64,000 nucleotides of DNA from Serinus canaria (lineage: Eukaryota; Chordata; Aves; Passeriformes; Fringillidae), in the NCBI RefSeq assembly GCF_022539315.1, contig NC_066322.1, positions 18,176,765 to 18,240,764 on the forward strand, written 5' to 3'. Every line of letters begins with the position of its first letter. Position 1 is the stretch's first letter. Of the stretch, positions 40,101 through 52,100 are shown in pieces. The translations under genes and the position numbers were made by a program. A model generated the notes under the pieces. That model saw only the letters and a list, made by a program, of their open reading frames with translations. It made no database searches and was not told the origin of the DNA.

Positions 40101-43100
40101 CATGCACAGCATGATACCTGTCCATTATTAGGGAATCCGATTGGTTCTGTTTCTCTTGCTAATCTGAGAGATAATTTGGAAGGGGCAAGAGGTGCCCCTT
40201 CCAAATAAGAAGAGCTTGATAGTTTTGCCTGGCAGGCAGCCGTGGGTAGCTGTGCTAGGGTGTCTAGTTTTGTCATCTTCAGTGAGCTCTGCATTGTAGC
40301 AGTGAGGATTTGGAAACAGCAGTTGAGAGAGACCTTCCCTGACACTGCCAAAATATGAACTCATTGAGTAACAGATTGTGTGTGGGAAAAGGAGTGGAGA
40401 GGTTTTTCCCTTTCTAGGAGCTCTTCCTAAATATGTTTTCTTTTTCCTGAACAGCTGGGAACTTCCAGTCCCTGCACCATTATATAAGCATGTGTTAGTC
40501 TTTGCCATAAGCTACTGCTCTCAGTTCCCTTTATGTATGTATTTTGCTTACACTTGGAGAGGATGTAAAAAAATCAGACTCCAGAGTTGATACAGTCAGT
40601 GCTGGTGGAAAATCAACATAATAAAGTAACTGAATTCAGTATGTCATAATTCCCACTTTGCTGCCTACAGAAAACAGAACATGTGTACAAACCCCTCTTT
40701 GTCTAGGTTTTGAGCAATGCCAGCTGCAGAATCTGTTCTTGTGTTACTGCTGGGAACCCAGCTCCTGCTGCAGTGGTTTCTGGGTAGGGGCTGCAAGAGT
40801 CTTACAGTCCATGAGTAGAGCAAAACCCAAGTTAACTGAGCCTTTGGTGGCACTCTGCAGGGTATTGCCACTTTCTCAGTAAGGCTTAGCTACTGAGATT
40901 TAGGAATTCCTGCAATGACTGCTGTCTTTAAAACAAGCTTCACAGAAAAAGGGGCCATACAAAATGTCCTGTATCTCACAGTCCTCATTATTTTCTGGTA
41001 GATGGAGGTAGGTACTGCTTTGCTTAAAGATCTGATGAGATTACTGTCCTAGCAATTGCAGGTCATCCTCTCCCCCACTTCCAACCTTGTTTTACAGAAT
41101 TTCCATGTCTGTTACCCATAAGCAATTGTAGTCTTCATGCTACTGAGGAGATGCTGCCCACCCATTGCCTTCTGTTTTGCAGCCTGAGTCACCGTCACCC
41201 TTTCTCAGGCGTTCTGTTTTGTGCAGAGCACAGAAAGAGAAAGATTTCTGGGGACAAGCCCCTGGATGATTACCTGGCTCTTCCTGCACACTTTACTGTT
41301 GCCCACTGCAATTTTTTTTCTGCTTGTAGCTTTCTTGATGCAGCACTTGTAACACAGTATTAGGGTGCCATGAGGTCCTGTCCAAGGGAAGAGTCTTCAG
41401 TAGCTCATTCCTGTTTCACAGCTGCTCTTTTCCCTTCATTCACCATGGATTTTTATTTTGCTTACTACTTCCCTCTTGCACTTTGAAGAGGGAAATACTA
41501 GTCACTAAAATAAAATACCTAAAATACCCTGTGGAAGTCACCCACTAGTAAGCCTTTCAGAGGTGTGTTTAACCCCTCATCACAGGGACCTTGGTGCAGT
41601 GCTGCCAAGATCACATGCAAATGTGCAGAACAAGGTGTGATCAATGCAGTACAATCCTTGTATTTTCCAGTGTTGAAAGTTCAGCCTGTAACTAGGAAAA
41701 GAGTTGGATTCATATCTAAAATATTTACATCTGGACCAACCCCTTCCTAACTGACACACAGAACAAATCTGCTGTCCCTCAGGGTACAAATTACAGTGTT
41801 AATTAGTTATGAGTCCACATAAAATTATTTGTGGGTTTTGTGGCAAGGTACCATTAAGTATTGTACAAAAAAACTGTAGAAGTATAATAATATGTTTTAA
41901 AAGTGTAGTGCCTTTGTTTGCAATTAGAAGTCAGCACTTGTCGATGTAGCACCTTAATGTTAATTGGTTTTGTCTTGTAATTTAAAGTATATGTGTGATA
42001 AATGTTGCCATGCTGTCATTAAAAGTTTTAAAAGAGGCAAAATAAATAGGAAAAAAGAGAAAACATTTGGATTATGAAGAAAAGCTGTTCCAGATATTTT
42101 TTTGCTTTTGTGCTTCCAGATAAACATTTTCTGTATTTATCTAACAGAAGGATTCCAAGGTATTGATGAGCATTCATCTATATTGCTGATCTATTGCTCA
42201 GAAAAACCCTAAGTCAGATTTACCAGTTTGTTTTTTTTACCAGTGATTACCTCTTCAAAAGAAACATTGAAAAATTACTTGAAAATTAAGCTCTTAAGTT
42301 ATTCTATCATGTTTGATAAAGTGTCAAGATTTCAGAGAGAACTCAGTCAAATAAGAGAGCTAGAGAAGGTAGAGCTGCTTGTGTCCTGTGCTGTTTCAAC
42401 ATGCCCTATGCTAGAGGTGAATACTGAACATCTCTGCAGAAGAAGCAGTAAAACCAGTTGTGGCAAGGTAATGTAAAAGAAGGTTTTGAGATTTGTAATT
42501 ATATATGTCCTGCTTCTGATTTTTTTTCAAAAAGACTAAAGCCTTGCAACACTTCTGCAAGATAAGCATACCTGAGTGTTTTTTATTAGTTGAGGAAGCT
42601 AAGACAAAGAGACATTTGTAAGGCTTCATCAAGGTCTCAGAGCAAATCAGCATTGGAAATGGAAATTTAATCTGTAATACTGTTTGTGTTTTGTAGCTTA
42701 ATGAGTAATATTGCTTCCTTTTTCTAATTATTTTTTTGACATTATGCTTAAAACCCAATACCTGACAAGATAGTTTCAAAAAGTACATATACTGAAAATA
42801 AGTACATATACTAATGGTAGAAAAGCTTTCATTCCTATTGTATTACTACTAACCTCCTACTAATCAGATAACTGTATCTGATTTTTCTAATTTTTTTTTC
42901 TGATTTACCAGAACTGTATTTGGCACTTACAAAATAATATTAAAGGTTAAAGTCACAATTTCAATAATGCTTTATATACTATTTCTAGTCATTCTACTTT
43001 ATACTGTAAATTTTACTCAAAGAAGATACTTTTGTTCATAAGATTTGGCAAATTCACGTTGCTGTTTTTAAATGAATATATTGTAAGTTAAGCTTATACC

Positions 43101-46100
43101 AAGTAAATGCCTGTAGCATTTCTGCTCATACAACTGGCAGTGATATTGTGTATGGCAGATTCTTGTGGCACTGATTTTGGATTTAGTAAGATTATTGAAA
43201 AGCCTGTAAGATAAAATACAGGTATGGAAAAATAAACCTTCATTATTTAATTTTTTTTTTATAAAACAATATCATGTCAAAATTATTAAATGGTATCATT
43301 CTTTGATCTTGTTTATCAAATAGCCAACTTGTTGGATGGTTTTCTTAGAGCTAAAATTTGCTGCAGTTTACTTCTTCTTTTTCTTTTTTTTTTTTTCCCT
43401 TCCATACTAAGGGTGTTTTGAAAAGGAGAGACCAAATTCAAGGCGAGCTGGATTCCAAAGTTGATGCTTTAGCCAATAAAAAGACAGAGAAGGATCTGGT
43501 AAGTGTTTTCAGAGAGCCAGACTCTTCCAGGCTGTATTGTAGCAGCAGGAGCCAGCGCAGAAGGACGCTGTCCTCTGAGGCCACAGGCTGGGACTGGGGG
43601 CTGTCTCCACCCCTGGCAGCTCTTGTGCCAGGCAAAGGCCATCACCAGGAAGAAGCAGCACTTCAGTAGCTGGGCTGCTGCTCATGGTGGGCAACCACTG
43701 GCCTTTGTCAACACAGACTGTAGCATGACTTATTTTCAGTTTTTCTGTTCCACACTTGCAGTTAAAAGAAAGTGACCATTGCTGCAGTGATCTCATAGCT
43801 GCTGCTTCATTGATGTGGGAGAGGTAGAGGGGGAGGTTAGAATCAGCATAACTGTTCATTAAACTTATTTAAATGAAAATATGCTGCATTCTGTTCTTAC
43901 AGGTTTCTGTTCTTTCTAGTTGGGCCCAGGAATATTTTTTTTTTTGCTTCCACTATAAAACTTTCATTCATTCTAGTGAAGTCAGACTCTAACTGGTACC
44001 CCATGGGGGCAGGCATCCCCAAAACCATCAGCAAGGCTCTACCAGGAGCCAATTAAAAACAACCTCTGGGATGAGAATTGGCATTTTTAAAATTTTTGAT
44101 TGTTAAACTCTCCAGTCTAAATAATGTCCTTTTAGCACAGTATTAACACCAAGTGTTATACAGTGTAAATAACATGTAAAAATTACTAATACCATTTTAG
44201 TACATCAAAGGAGAAAATCTAACATTTTAGATACTTTTTTTTTGGCTTGTTGTAATTAGTTTCCATGTAAAGATGAGCTGTTTAGATAGTTTTTGGCACT
44301 TGAAATGCATATGTTAATTAGATGGTATTTTGGCACTGAGATGAATAAATAAGAATATATTGTGGAACTCTGATATCTACAATGGCTATGGTATATTATA
44401 TAACAATTTGCCTCTGTGTACTGGAGTGGGACATTAGGTAAATATCTCTGGTTTTGGAGTTTTTTTCCTGAAGCCGAAATTTTGTATTCTGTAATTTGTT
44501 TTTCTCTTTTTCTACTTTATTTGCTGTTTCTCCTGTCCTTTTTTCTTAATTTAAAGCCTGAAGCTCTTATAAAATGCACAGAGGATGGTGAGTTGGAGAA
44601 GCCCCCTAGGCTAGGAGTTGGGTAGCCATGGCAGGTGGCTACCCAACTCCCAGCCTCTGAATTCAGAGGTGAATTCAGCTCTATACAGCTTGTTTAGCAG
44701 CCAGACTCATTGTTGTTTACTGCAGAAGAGACACCATAGCCTGGCAGGATGTGCTATCTTTTCAGGATGCATTTCCTCTTATAATCTGATGGAGCTCTCA
44801 GACATGGTGCATGCACTCCCTTTTCCTGAACTGTTACAAATAAAAAAGGGATATTTTTATTTTAGCATAGTACTGATCATACCATTTTGATTTGATCCTG
44901 ACAATGGTTTACTCTATCATGAGATGTTTGTACTTGCTTCCAGTAGGATTTTGAAATCAGTTTGCCCAAACTTATTTTTTTTCACTTGTATATGTTTCCA
45001 TATCTGCATTTACAGTTTGGTAAAGGCTTTGGACACTGATTCCCCAGGTGTTCAGATCTTTGCTTTATCTTTCCAACCCCTCTATTTCTTACTAGTTTCA
45101 GAGAATCCTGTTTTTGAGAGTCTGGTTCTTCTTGCAGTCTCAGAAGAGCAGTAAAACAGATGTCTGTTAGTCTAATCTGATAATAAAATCCTGTGTTCTC
45201 TAATTGAGTGGCAGCTGTATCCTGAAGACCTTTTCTTAATTAGAAGCTGAAGCCTTTTTCTAGTAAGGATAGTTTGGCAACAGAGAATGGTGTACTGCTA
45301 TTTTTAACCATTCGAGTGACTTAACTATTTTCTTGGTCATTTTTTCACTATGTTTTTATTTTTATTATGTGTTGAAGTATTTTTCTAACACTTCTAACCA
45401 GACTTATTTCTTAGTAAAGGTGGTCATAACACAGGTATGTTGTTGGAACAGGTCTCAGACACCAAGTTTGTGTGTATTTGCTCATATCTATTCCTAAGCA
45501 GAACTCCTGTAGCTTCTAATGATCTCATAGATGTCAGATTGAACTTGTCAGTGCAATCTAGTAGCCAGAAATTTTGCTGACAATGAGTGGCATGAACCCT
45601 AATCTCATTTGAAGTACATTTCCACCACAGATAAGGAGTTTCAGACTGTCATTAGAACTGATAAAAGGCTGTGAGATATTTAGCATGGGTCGTGGCAAAC
45701 ATTAAATGATTTAACAAACACAAGGTTGTACAGCAGAAGAATGTAAAACATCCCTAAGGTCAGTGCAGATGAAATAGGCTGAAATTGCAAATTAAACCTT
45801 ACGGGACATTAGGCTAATCAGCTGGGAAAAAAATGTTTTCTTGAGCTGTGTTAGAAAGCTGCTTCTGGTGCTGCTACAAAAGCCAAAACCTTGGTTTCTG
45901 CACCAAAATTTGGTCCACAAAGAGGCAGTTATTCAGGATATGGATGGTTTGAAGACTGTGATTTTGGATGCAGGCTCTGACAGAGAGATTGGGCCTGACT
46001 TTGGTACCCTCCTGCTAATCTAGACATTTCTTACCTCCAGAGCTGTGTCTGGAAAAATTGTGGCATATGCTGCTCCATGATTCCCTCACTCCATCCTGAA

Positions 46101-49100
46101 GGTTACACAGCAATACTAGTGTATCCCTCCATGGTTTGGGCATTTTTAACAGTTTTAGTCTTGCCGCTAGGGCTGATAATAATTCTGAAAAAAGGTTGGT
46201 ATTAATGTGCTCTGACAGAGGAAGATAAGCATTTAAATGCTAACTTAAGGATTCTAGTATTCAGGCTTGAAACTGAGTAGTAAAGAGATGAAATGCTGAA
46301 TCTATTACATTCTGAATATATTTTGTGTTTTAACTCCAGGCTAAAAAGGGGTTAGTATCACCAAGCTGTAGGATTAATTCACATAGCAGGTAGAAATTCG
46401 TGCTATTTTGCATAGTGAGATGGTGTAAAATACTGTGTCACCATGTAATTTGGCTACTTGGCCATGTCTCTGTGGCTACAGTCACACAGTCCATGTCTGG
46501 CAGCATCTGCCCTAGCAGTGCCTAGCTCCCACCTTCCTGAGCTCTGGTCCCATGTCTGATGAGTGCTGTGCTGGCCATCACTGGTGGGAAATTTATTTCT
46601 CACACTGGTTGCCTCAGTGAGATCCATGAAAGAAAATGGATTCAGAATCCTGTTTAATTTGCAGGATCAATTGTAACAATTTTCACCTTGTAAATGAGGA
46701 ACACACTAGGTGTGTTCTGGCTTGGACTTAATAAAAACTAGATGTTTTTGTTAAGTCCAAGCCATTCTTCTTCAATTTATGCTGTCATGGCAGCTAAAGA
46801 GAGTTGCATTGATGGATTTTTTCAGTTTTGAAAAAGTAGACCTTGAATGTGTCTACTTGACATGATGACACGTGGCAAAATACTGCCTTTAGATTGTAAG
46901 TCCAACCCCTGCCTTAATACAACATGGGGTTTCTTTAAGGCTTTAGAGTGGGATGTTTAAACTGCATATCCAGGCAGAATTATATAACAGAATCTGCCTG
47001 TCCATATCATGTTCTGACTACAGTATGGAAGAAATTTGTAGTTCCTAGAAAAGGCTAGACAAAAACAAACTGTAAAATAACTTAAAGTTTTAAAGTTGGA
47101 AAGACCGAGGTAAAGAAAAGCTGCTGCAGCCAGGACTTATAAGTCAGAAAAATTCTTTATGTGTGTAGACTACGTAGGAACTTCTTTTTTGCAAAAGCAG
47201 AGAATGGATTCAGCTGCCTTTCCTACTCTAAATCATCTTTAAAATGTCATCATTTTCCGTATTCTGTGTGCATTCATTTTTTGGTATTTGAAGGAAAGGC
47301 AGTTAGCATGGAACATGGTCAAAATACCAAATCCAGTTGTCTGTAATTCCTTTAAAGGTAATCCCTCCACATTTAAGCTTTGGATTAGCCTTTTCATTTT
47401 GAATGCAGTGTTAATAGTTGAAATTATCCTTGTCTGTAACTTGATTAGTGGTTTGGCCAGATAACTGAACTTGGGCTTTTCAGTAAAGTAGAAATAATTC
47501 TTTTTTTCATTTTGTTTCTCATTAATAACCAGTATGTCATTAACCTAGAAGTGTGTCAAAGAAAATCAGTGTGGAAATCAAATCTAACTAAAAATGTTTG
47601 TTACTGACTGTGGATAACATCGATTCAGATGAAATTTTCAGTTTTACTAGCTAAGGAGTTCTTGGCTTCTTTAAGAGCTGAATGGGATCCAGGTTCTTTG
47701 ACTCTTTCAGGCAGTTTGATGATTCAGTTTGTGTTTGATGGCAGCATCACTGCTGTTGCACTCGATCACTGTTCTCCCCTGCATGGTCCAAGCTGGAGGT
47801 TGTGCACCCAGACTTTCCATGTCTTGCTATGAGTTCTGAGGTTTCTGTTCTACCAGGAGCATAAGCATTCCTTTAAAATCCTGGAAGTTAGTCCTGGAAT
47901 CCTGAACTTATTGATGAAAACACCAGCTCTGCAGAAAGCAGTAGTAGCTATCCAACTTTACACAGGTGTGGTAAAAGGAGGAAACTCTTTGCTTTATGGC
48001 AGAATGTAAGGACAAAGAAGAAATGTATGGAGCCTGAGTTGCAATAGAAGCAATTCACAGAAATAAGTTTTCCTGGTTGGTGTTCCTTATTTTGGTGGTG
48101 TTTTTGCCTGCCTTCCCTCCTGCTGCAGACAGTGGCTCTGCAGTCCCAGCAGGGGATTTGGCACTGTAGCCACAGGAGATCTGCCTCGTTCTGTGACCTG
48201 GTGCCAGCCAGAACAGACACAGCTGATGAGAAAATGACAATAGGAAACCGAATTACTAAGACCAGAAAAACTCATTAAAGACAGGCCTGCTGTCCACTTA
48301 TTCCCATTAGCTGGCAAGTCAGCTTGTGAATTTACAGTAATTAGAAGCAAGTAATGTCTGTAGAGTAGCCCTCAAAGTTTTGGGTCCTGGATTGCTGGGA
48401 AAGACTTTCTTCTCTGTAGAAGTCTTTTCATTTAATTTTTTTCTCTGCTTCTGTATTTCTTTTTCCCTCATATGGTCATACACAGTTCCACAAGAAAAGA
48501 TGGTAATGTGACAGGCAAGAAATCAGAAAGTTTGTGATTTTGATTTCTGCTGTCTTCTCCCCATTCTGTTTTCTCCTGTTATCAAAGATTCTGACAGGAT
48601 TTTCTCAGTTTTTCTCGCCAAATCTAATTTGTACAATTGATTCTGCTTCAGTAAAGCCCTCTATATATTTCTTTTTGATGTCAAGTGCTAGTGAAGAGGT
48701 GCCAGAGTCTGTAACTTTCTCAGTGAAAAAATATATTTCCAGGAACACTTTCATTCTGGTCTATATTTTCTGTTATTAATATTTCAGAAATTGTAGTGAG
48801 TTATTAATTAAGAATTAATTTTAAATTTATCCCTGGGGTTAAATACCAACCTTGATTCGGCAGTTCTCTTCATCTCCAGTATGAACTCAATTAATTTAAA
48901 TAATTTTGGAAATGGTGATTTTCCTAATATTTTTTTAATGTTTAAAATTAATATTTAGTTCTCAGAAGAGATTGGGAAACTTGAAGACAAAGTTGAACGT
49001 GCCAATAATGCTCTGAAAGCGGATTGGGACAGGTGGAAGCAGAACATGCAGTGGGATATGAGATCAACATTTATGAACGTGGCTGAGAATAATCTCCGTT

Positions 49101-52100
49101 ATTATGAAGAGGTAAAACTCTTTCTCACAAAAATGTTATTTTTTCATTATTTCAGTGAAGAAGTCCATGGGTTCTCTGTAAAGAGGAATTTTTCCATTTC
49201 AGTTCAAACATTTGATAACTTTGGCATCAGTTTCTGTGGGAATAGTGGGGCAGTTATCTTTGATTTGACAGATTTCAATCAGAATATGTTTTATTGTTCC
49301 CAAGTCGTTGATCCTGAGTTCATCATCGACAGAGGGCACTCTTGTTTTACTAACCAAAACAACTTGGAACATGATTTTTGGTTCAATGTCAGCTGCTATG
49401 TTTCAGTTTGGAAACATTTTGCTGTGAGAACTTGGAAGAAGCCCTCTGGAACATTCAGACCTGTATGAGAAAAACCTTTAAATGTGATTCCATCAGATTT
49501 TTATTTTCAGCTCAAATGCCTCAGGTTATATTCTTGGTAAGAATTTCCAAGAATATATGCTAGAAAGAAGAATTTGAAAACATATAACAAAATACATTAA
49601 GCATTCTGTGAAGTTTCCTCATGGGGATCACAATGTTGATTGAAATGCGCATTTTGAAAATATCCCAGATGTCTTGAAGTTTTAAAAATAATTTCTCCTT
49701 ACTTTTGGGAAAAAATGGAATGCACTGAGCCATCTATTAATCATAAATTAGTCATTTTCACAGATATATTTGGTATCTGTAACTTCAGTCCTGTAGTCTG
49801 AGCCTTTTATGGTTTGCACATTAGCCAATGGCAGTGCTCTGATTTTACAGATCATTTTGTTAAAACATAATTGAAAAGACAGAGCTCTTGATCATCAAGT
49901 CTAATTAATTAACATGCAGTCTGTGAGATGCATGGACATTGACAATCTGTTGTTACATATTAAGATCAAAATATTTTCACAAATCAGGCAGCAAGCTTTT
50001 GGCTTCCTCTAACATTGTCTTCATTTATTGATGGTCTCTGACTTCTATAGCAGCAATATGTATGTTAAAACAATGCTGCATATATTAGAATAATTTCTTT
50101 GTGAATGATTAGCTAAAATATAAAAATAATTATTTGGTTCCCGTCTAGAAATGTTTTTTTTACTGAATTAGAAGTTTAATCTAATCCTGAGCACCAAAGC
50201 ACATATTGTACATGAAATTACTGTTCTTAAGCCACAAACTGTAGAAAATTATTCAGCTGTCTCTGTAATTGCCAGAGGTTCTTCTTAAATAGCCTCTGAA
50301 ATACCAGACAACTTGGTTCATACTGAGGCACAATCTTTTGTTGGTGCTTTTCTTGAATAATGAAATCTTCATTAAATGTTTTTGCTGTTACATCTTTGTA
50401 GACCTACATTTTAGAAAAAGCACCTTATCTTTGTACAGCAGTTGCAATAATAAGTAACATTGTACTAACTCTATCACTCCTTGTTTGCAAAGTAAGAGCT
50501 TACCAATTTCTTTCTGTTTTATCAGAAAATCATTATCTAATCATGATATTCAAAAGAACTTGATAAATTTAATATTTTGGTTGGGAGTTTTCCTCTAAAA
50601 ATTGTTTATTTAAGACCCGTGGTTAATGGTGATGGTTAATTATTAGAGAAGTGATTACTGATTAATGTCAGAGGCCTGTGTATCTCGAACTACAAGTGTG
50701 TACTCCAGAAAGCAGCAGGAAAAAAAGCTCTGGCATCTGCTCCTGCTGTTTGGGAGTAAAACTTCAGGAAGGGAATGTCAAGAACCTGAGAAGCAGAATA
50801 TTATTTTTATGCTTTCAGTAGGAAAGAGAGTCCAACCTTAAATGTAATAGTTTGAGTCTGACTCGTTAAACTCATGCACAAACACAGTGTCTGTTACAGT
50901 GCTTTTTGCTTGTTCAGTTATTAGCATTCTTTCACATGTCTGAAGTTACTCATTCAGACTTTTGATGCACCATTTGATGCTTACTAAGCCTTTTCTTGCT
51001 GTAACATCCCTCATGTTATTTCCTGCCTTTTCTCTTCCCCAAAGTATGATCTGTGCATTTTCCCAGGCATAATGGATGTTATGAATGTGATTCAGTCACC
51101 CAGTTCTTCTGTCCAGCTCCTATGAGGAATCATCTCCTGCTTTCTAACTTAGTGACTACCTGCTTCTCATCCTTTCCCAAACTTCCTCCACCCCTCAGTT
51201 AAACTATTTGTGCCTCTCCATGAGCAGTGTCCCATTCTCTTCTCTATAGCAGCATTTCACTGTGCTTCTCATTATTCCCCTTGCTAACTGTATTTCCCAG
51301 GCACACAACCGAAGGACGAGTCATTCTGTTCACAGTCATTCTCTGCAGCCCTTATATTTTGGGAACCACAAAGTACTGAGAGAAAGGCAATCTTGTATTT
51401 TCTGATGGCTGCTGCAGTAGAGAATGCAGCCCTTCGAAACTGTATAAACCCAAGCCATTGTGGTCAAAAACAGCCCAGCAGCATGTCAAAATACACTAGA
51501 ATTTCCAAAATGTCATTTCATCTTTGTCACAATGGGAAAGAATATGACCTTATGTTTGTTTGGATTTTACCTTAATTGTAGTTGCCTAAGGATTGTGTTG
51601 TCAACTTGTCAAGCATCACTTAGCTAGCAAAAAAGAATATCTCTTCCTTAAGCTGAATTAATGTTCACATAAAATAAATGTTACTCTAAAGTGTTACCTG
51701 TAATTATGTTTCTCCAGATTTACAATTTAAAAGTTATTGTTGTAGTCTTCCAGTTCACTGGCTATCTGCATTTATTAAACTTGGATAAGAAGTGTTCCTT
51801 TGTTTCTACAGCTGTTTTGTGTCTCTCCATGCTGTGGTAACAACGACGTGACTGAAAGCTCAGTGTGGCAGATTTACAGGGTGCTCCTGTGCAGGCCTGT
51901 GAAAATGAAAGCTTTTAAAGTGATAATGTGCAAGCTTTGTTATAATATATTTAAAATAATTTAGGAGCTAAGAATTACCATGACTGACCAATCATTTGGT
52001 ATTCCTGTCGCTGCTCTCAGTGGTTCATACAGTTCTGTACTTCCTTTCCTGTGGAAGAGAGTTGAATGCATCCTTAAGTCTCTCTGTATTCCACAAAGTC

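Larger units (their letters stand above)
43499..48958 (+). other. SNX7: SNX7 intron 7
   Basis: This 5.5 kb intron contains the hairpin at 44611-44653 and the double hairpin at 46699-46764. I recognise no exon or transposable element. Confidence 0.85.

Noticed and set aside
39974..40114. Extension of SNX7 exon 6 to a 108-residue open frame
   Set aside because: A good GTAAGG donor at 39974 and the conserved continuation in exon 7 show this is intron read-through.
46890..46920. CR1-like AGTCCAACCCCTGCC
   Set aside because: Only about 15 bases match and the flanks do not continue the CR1 pattern.
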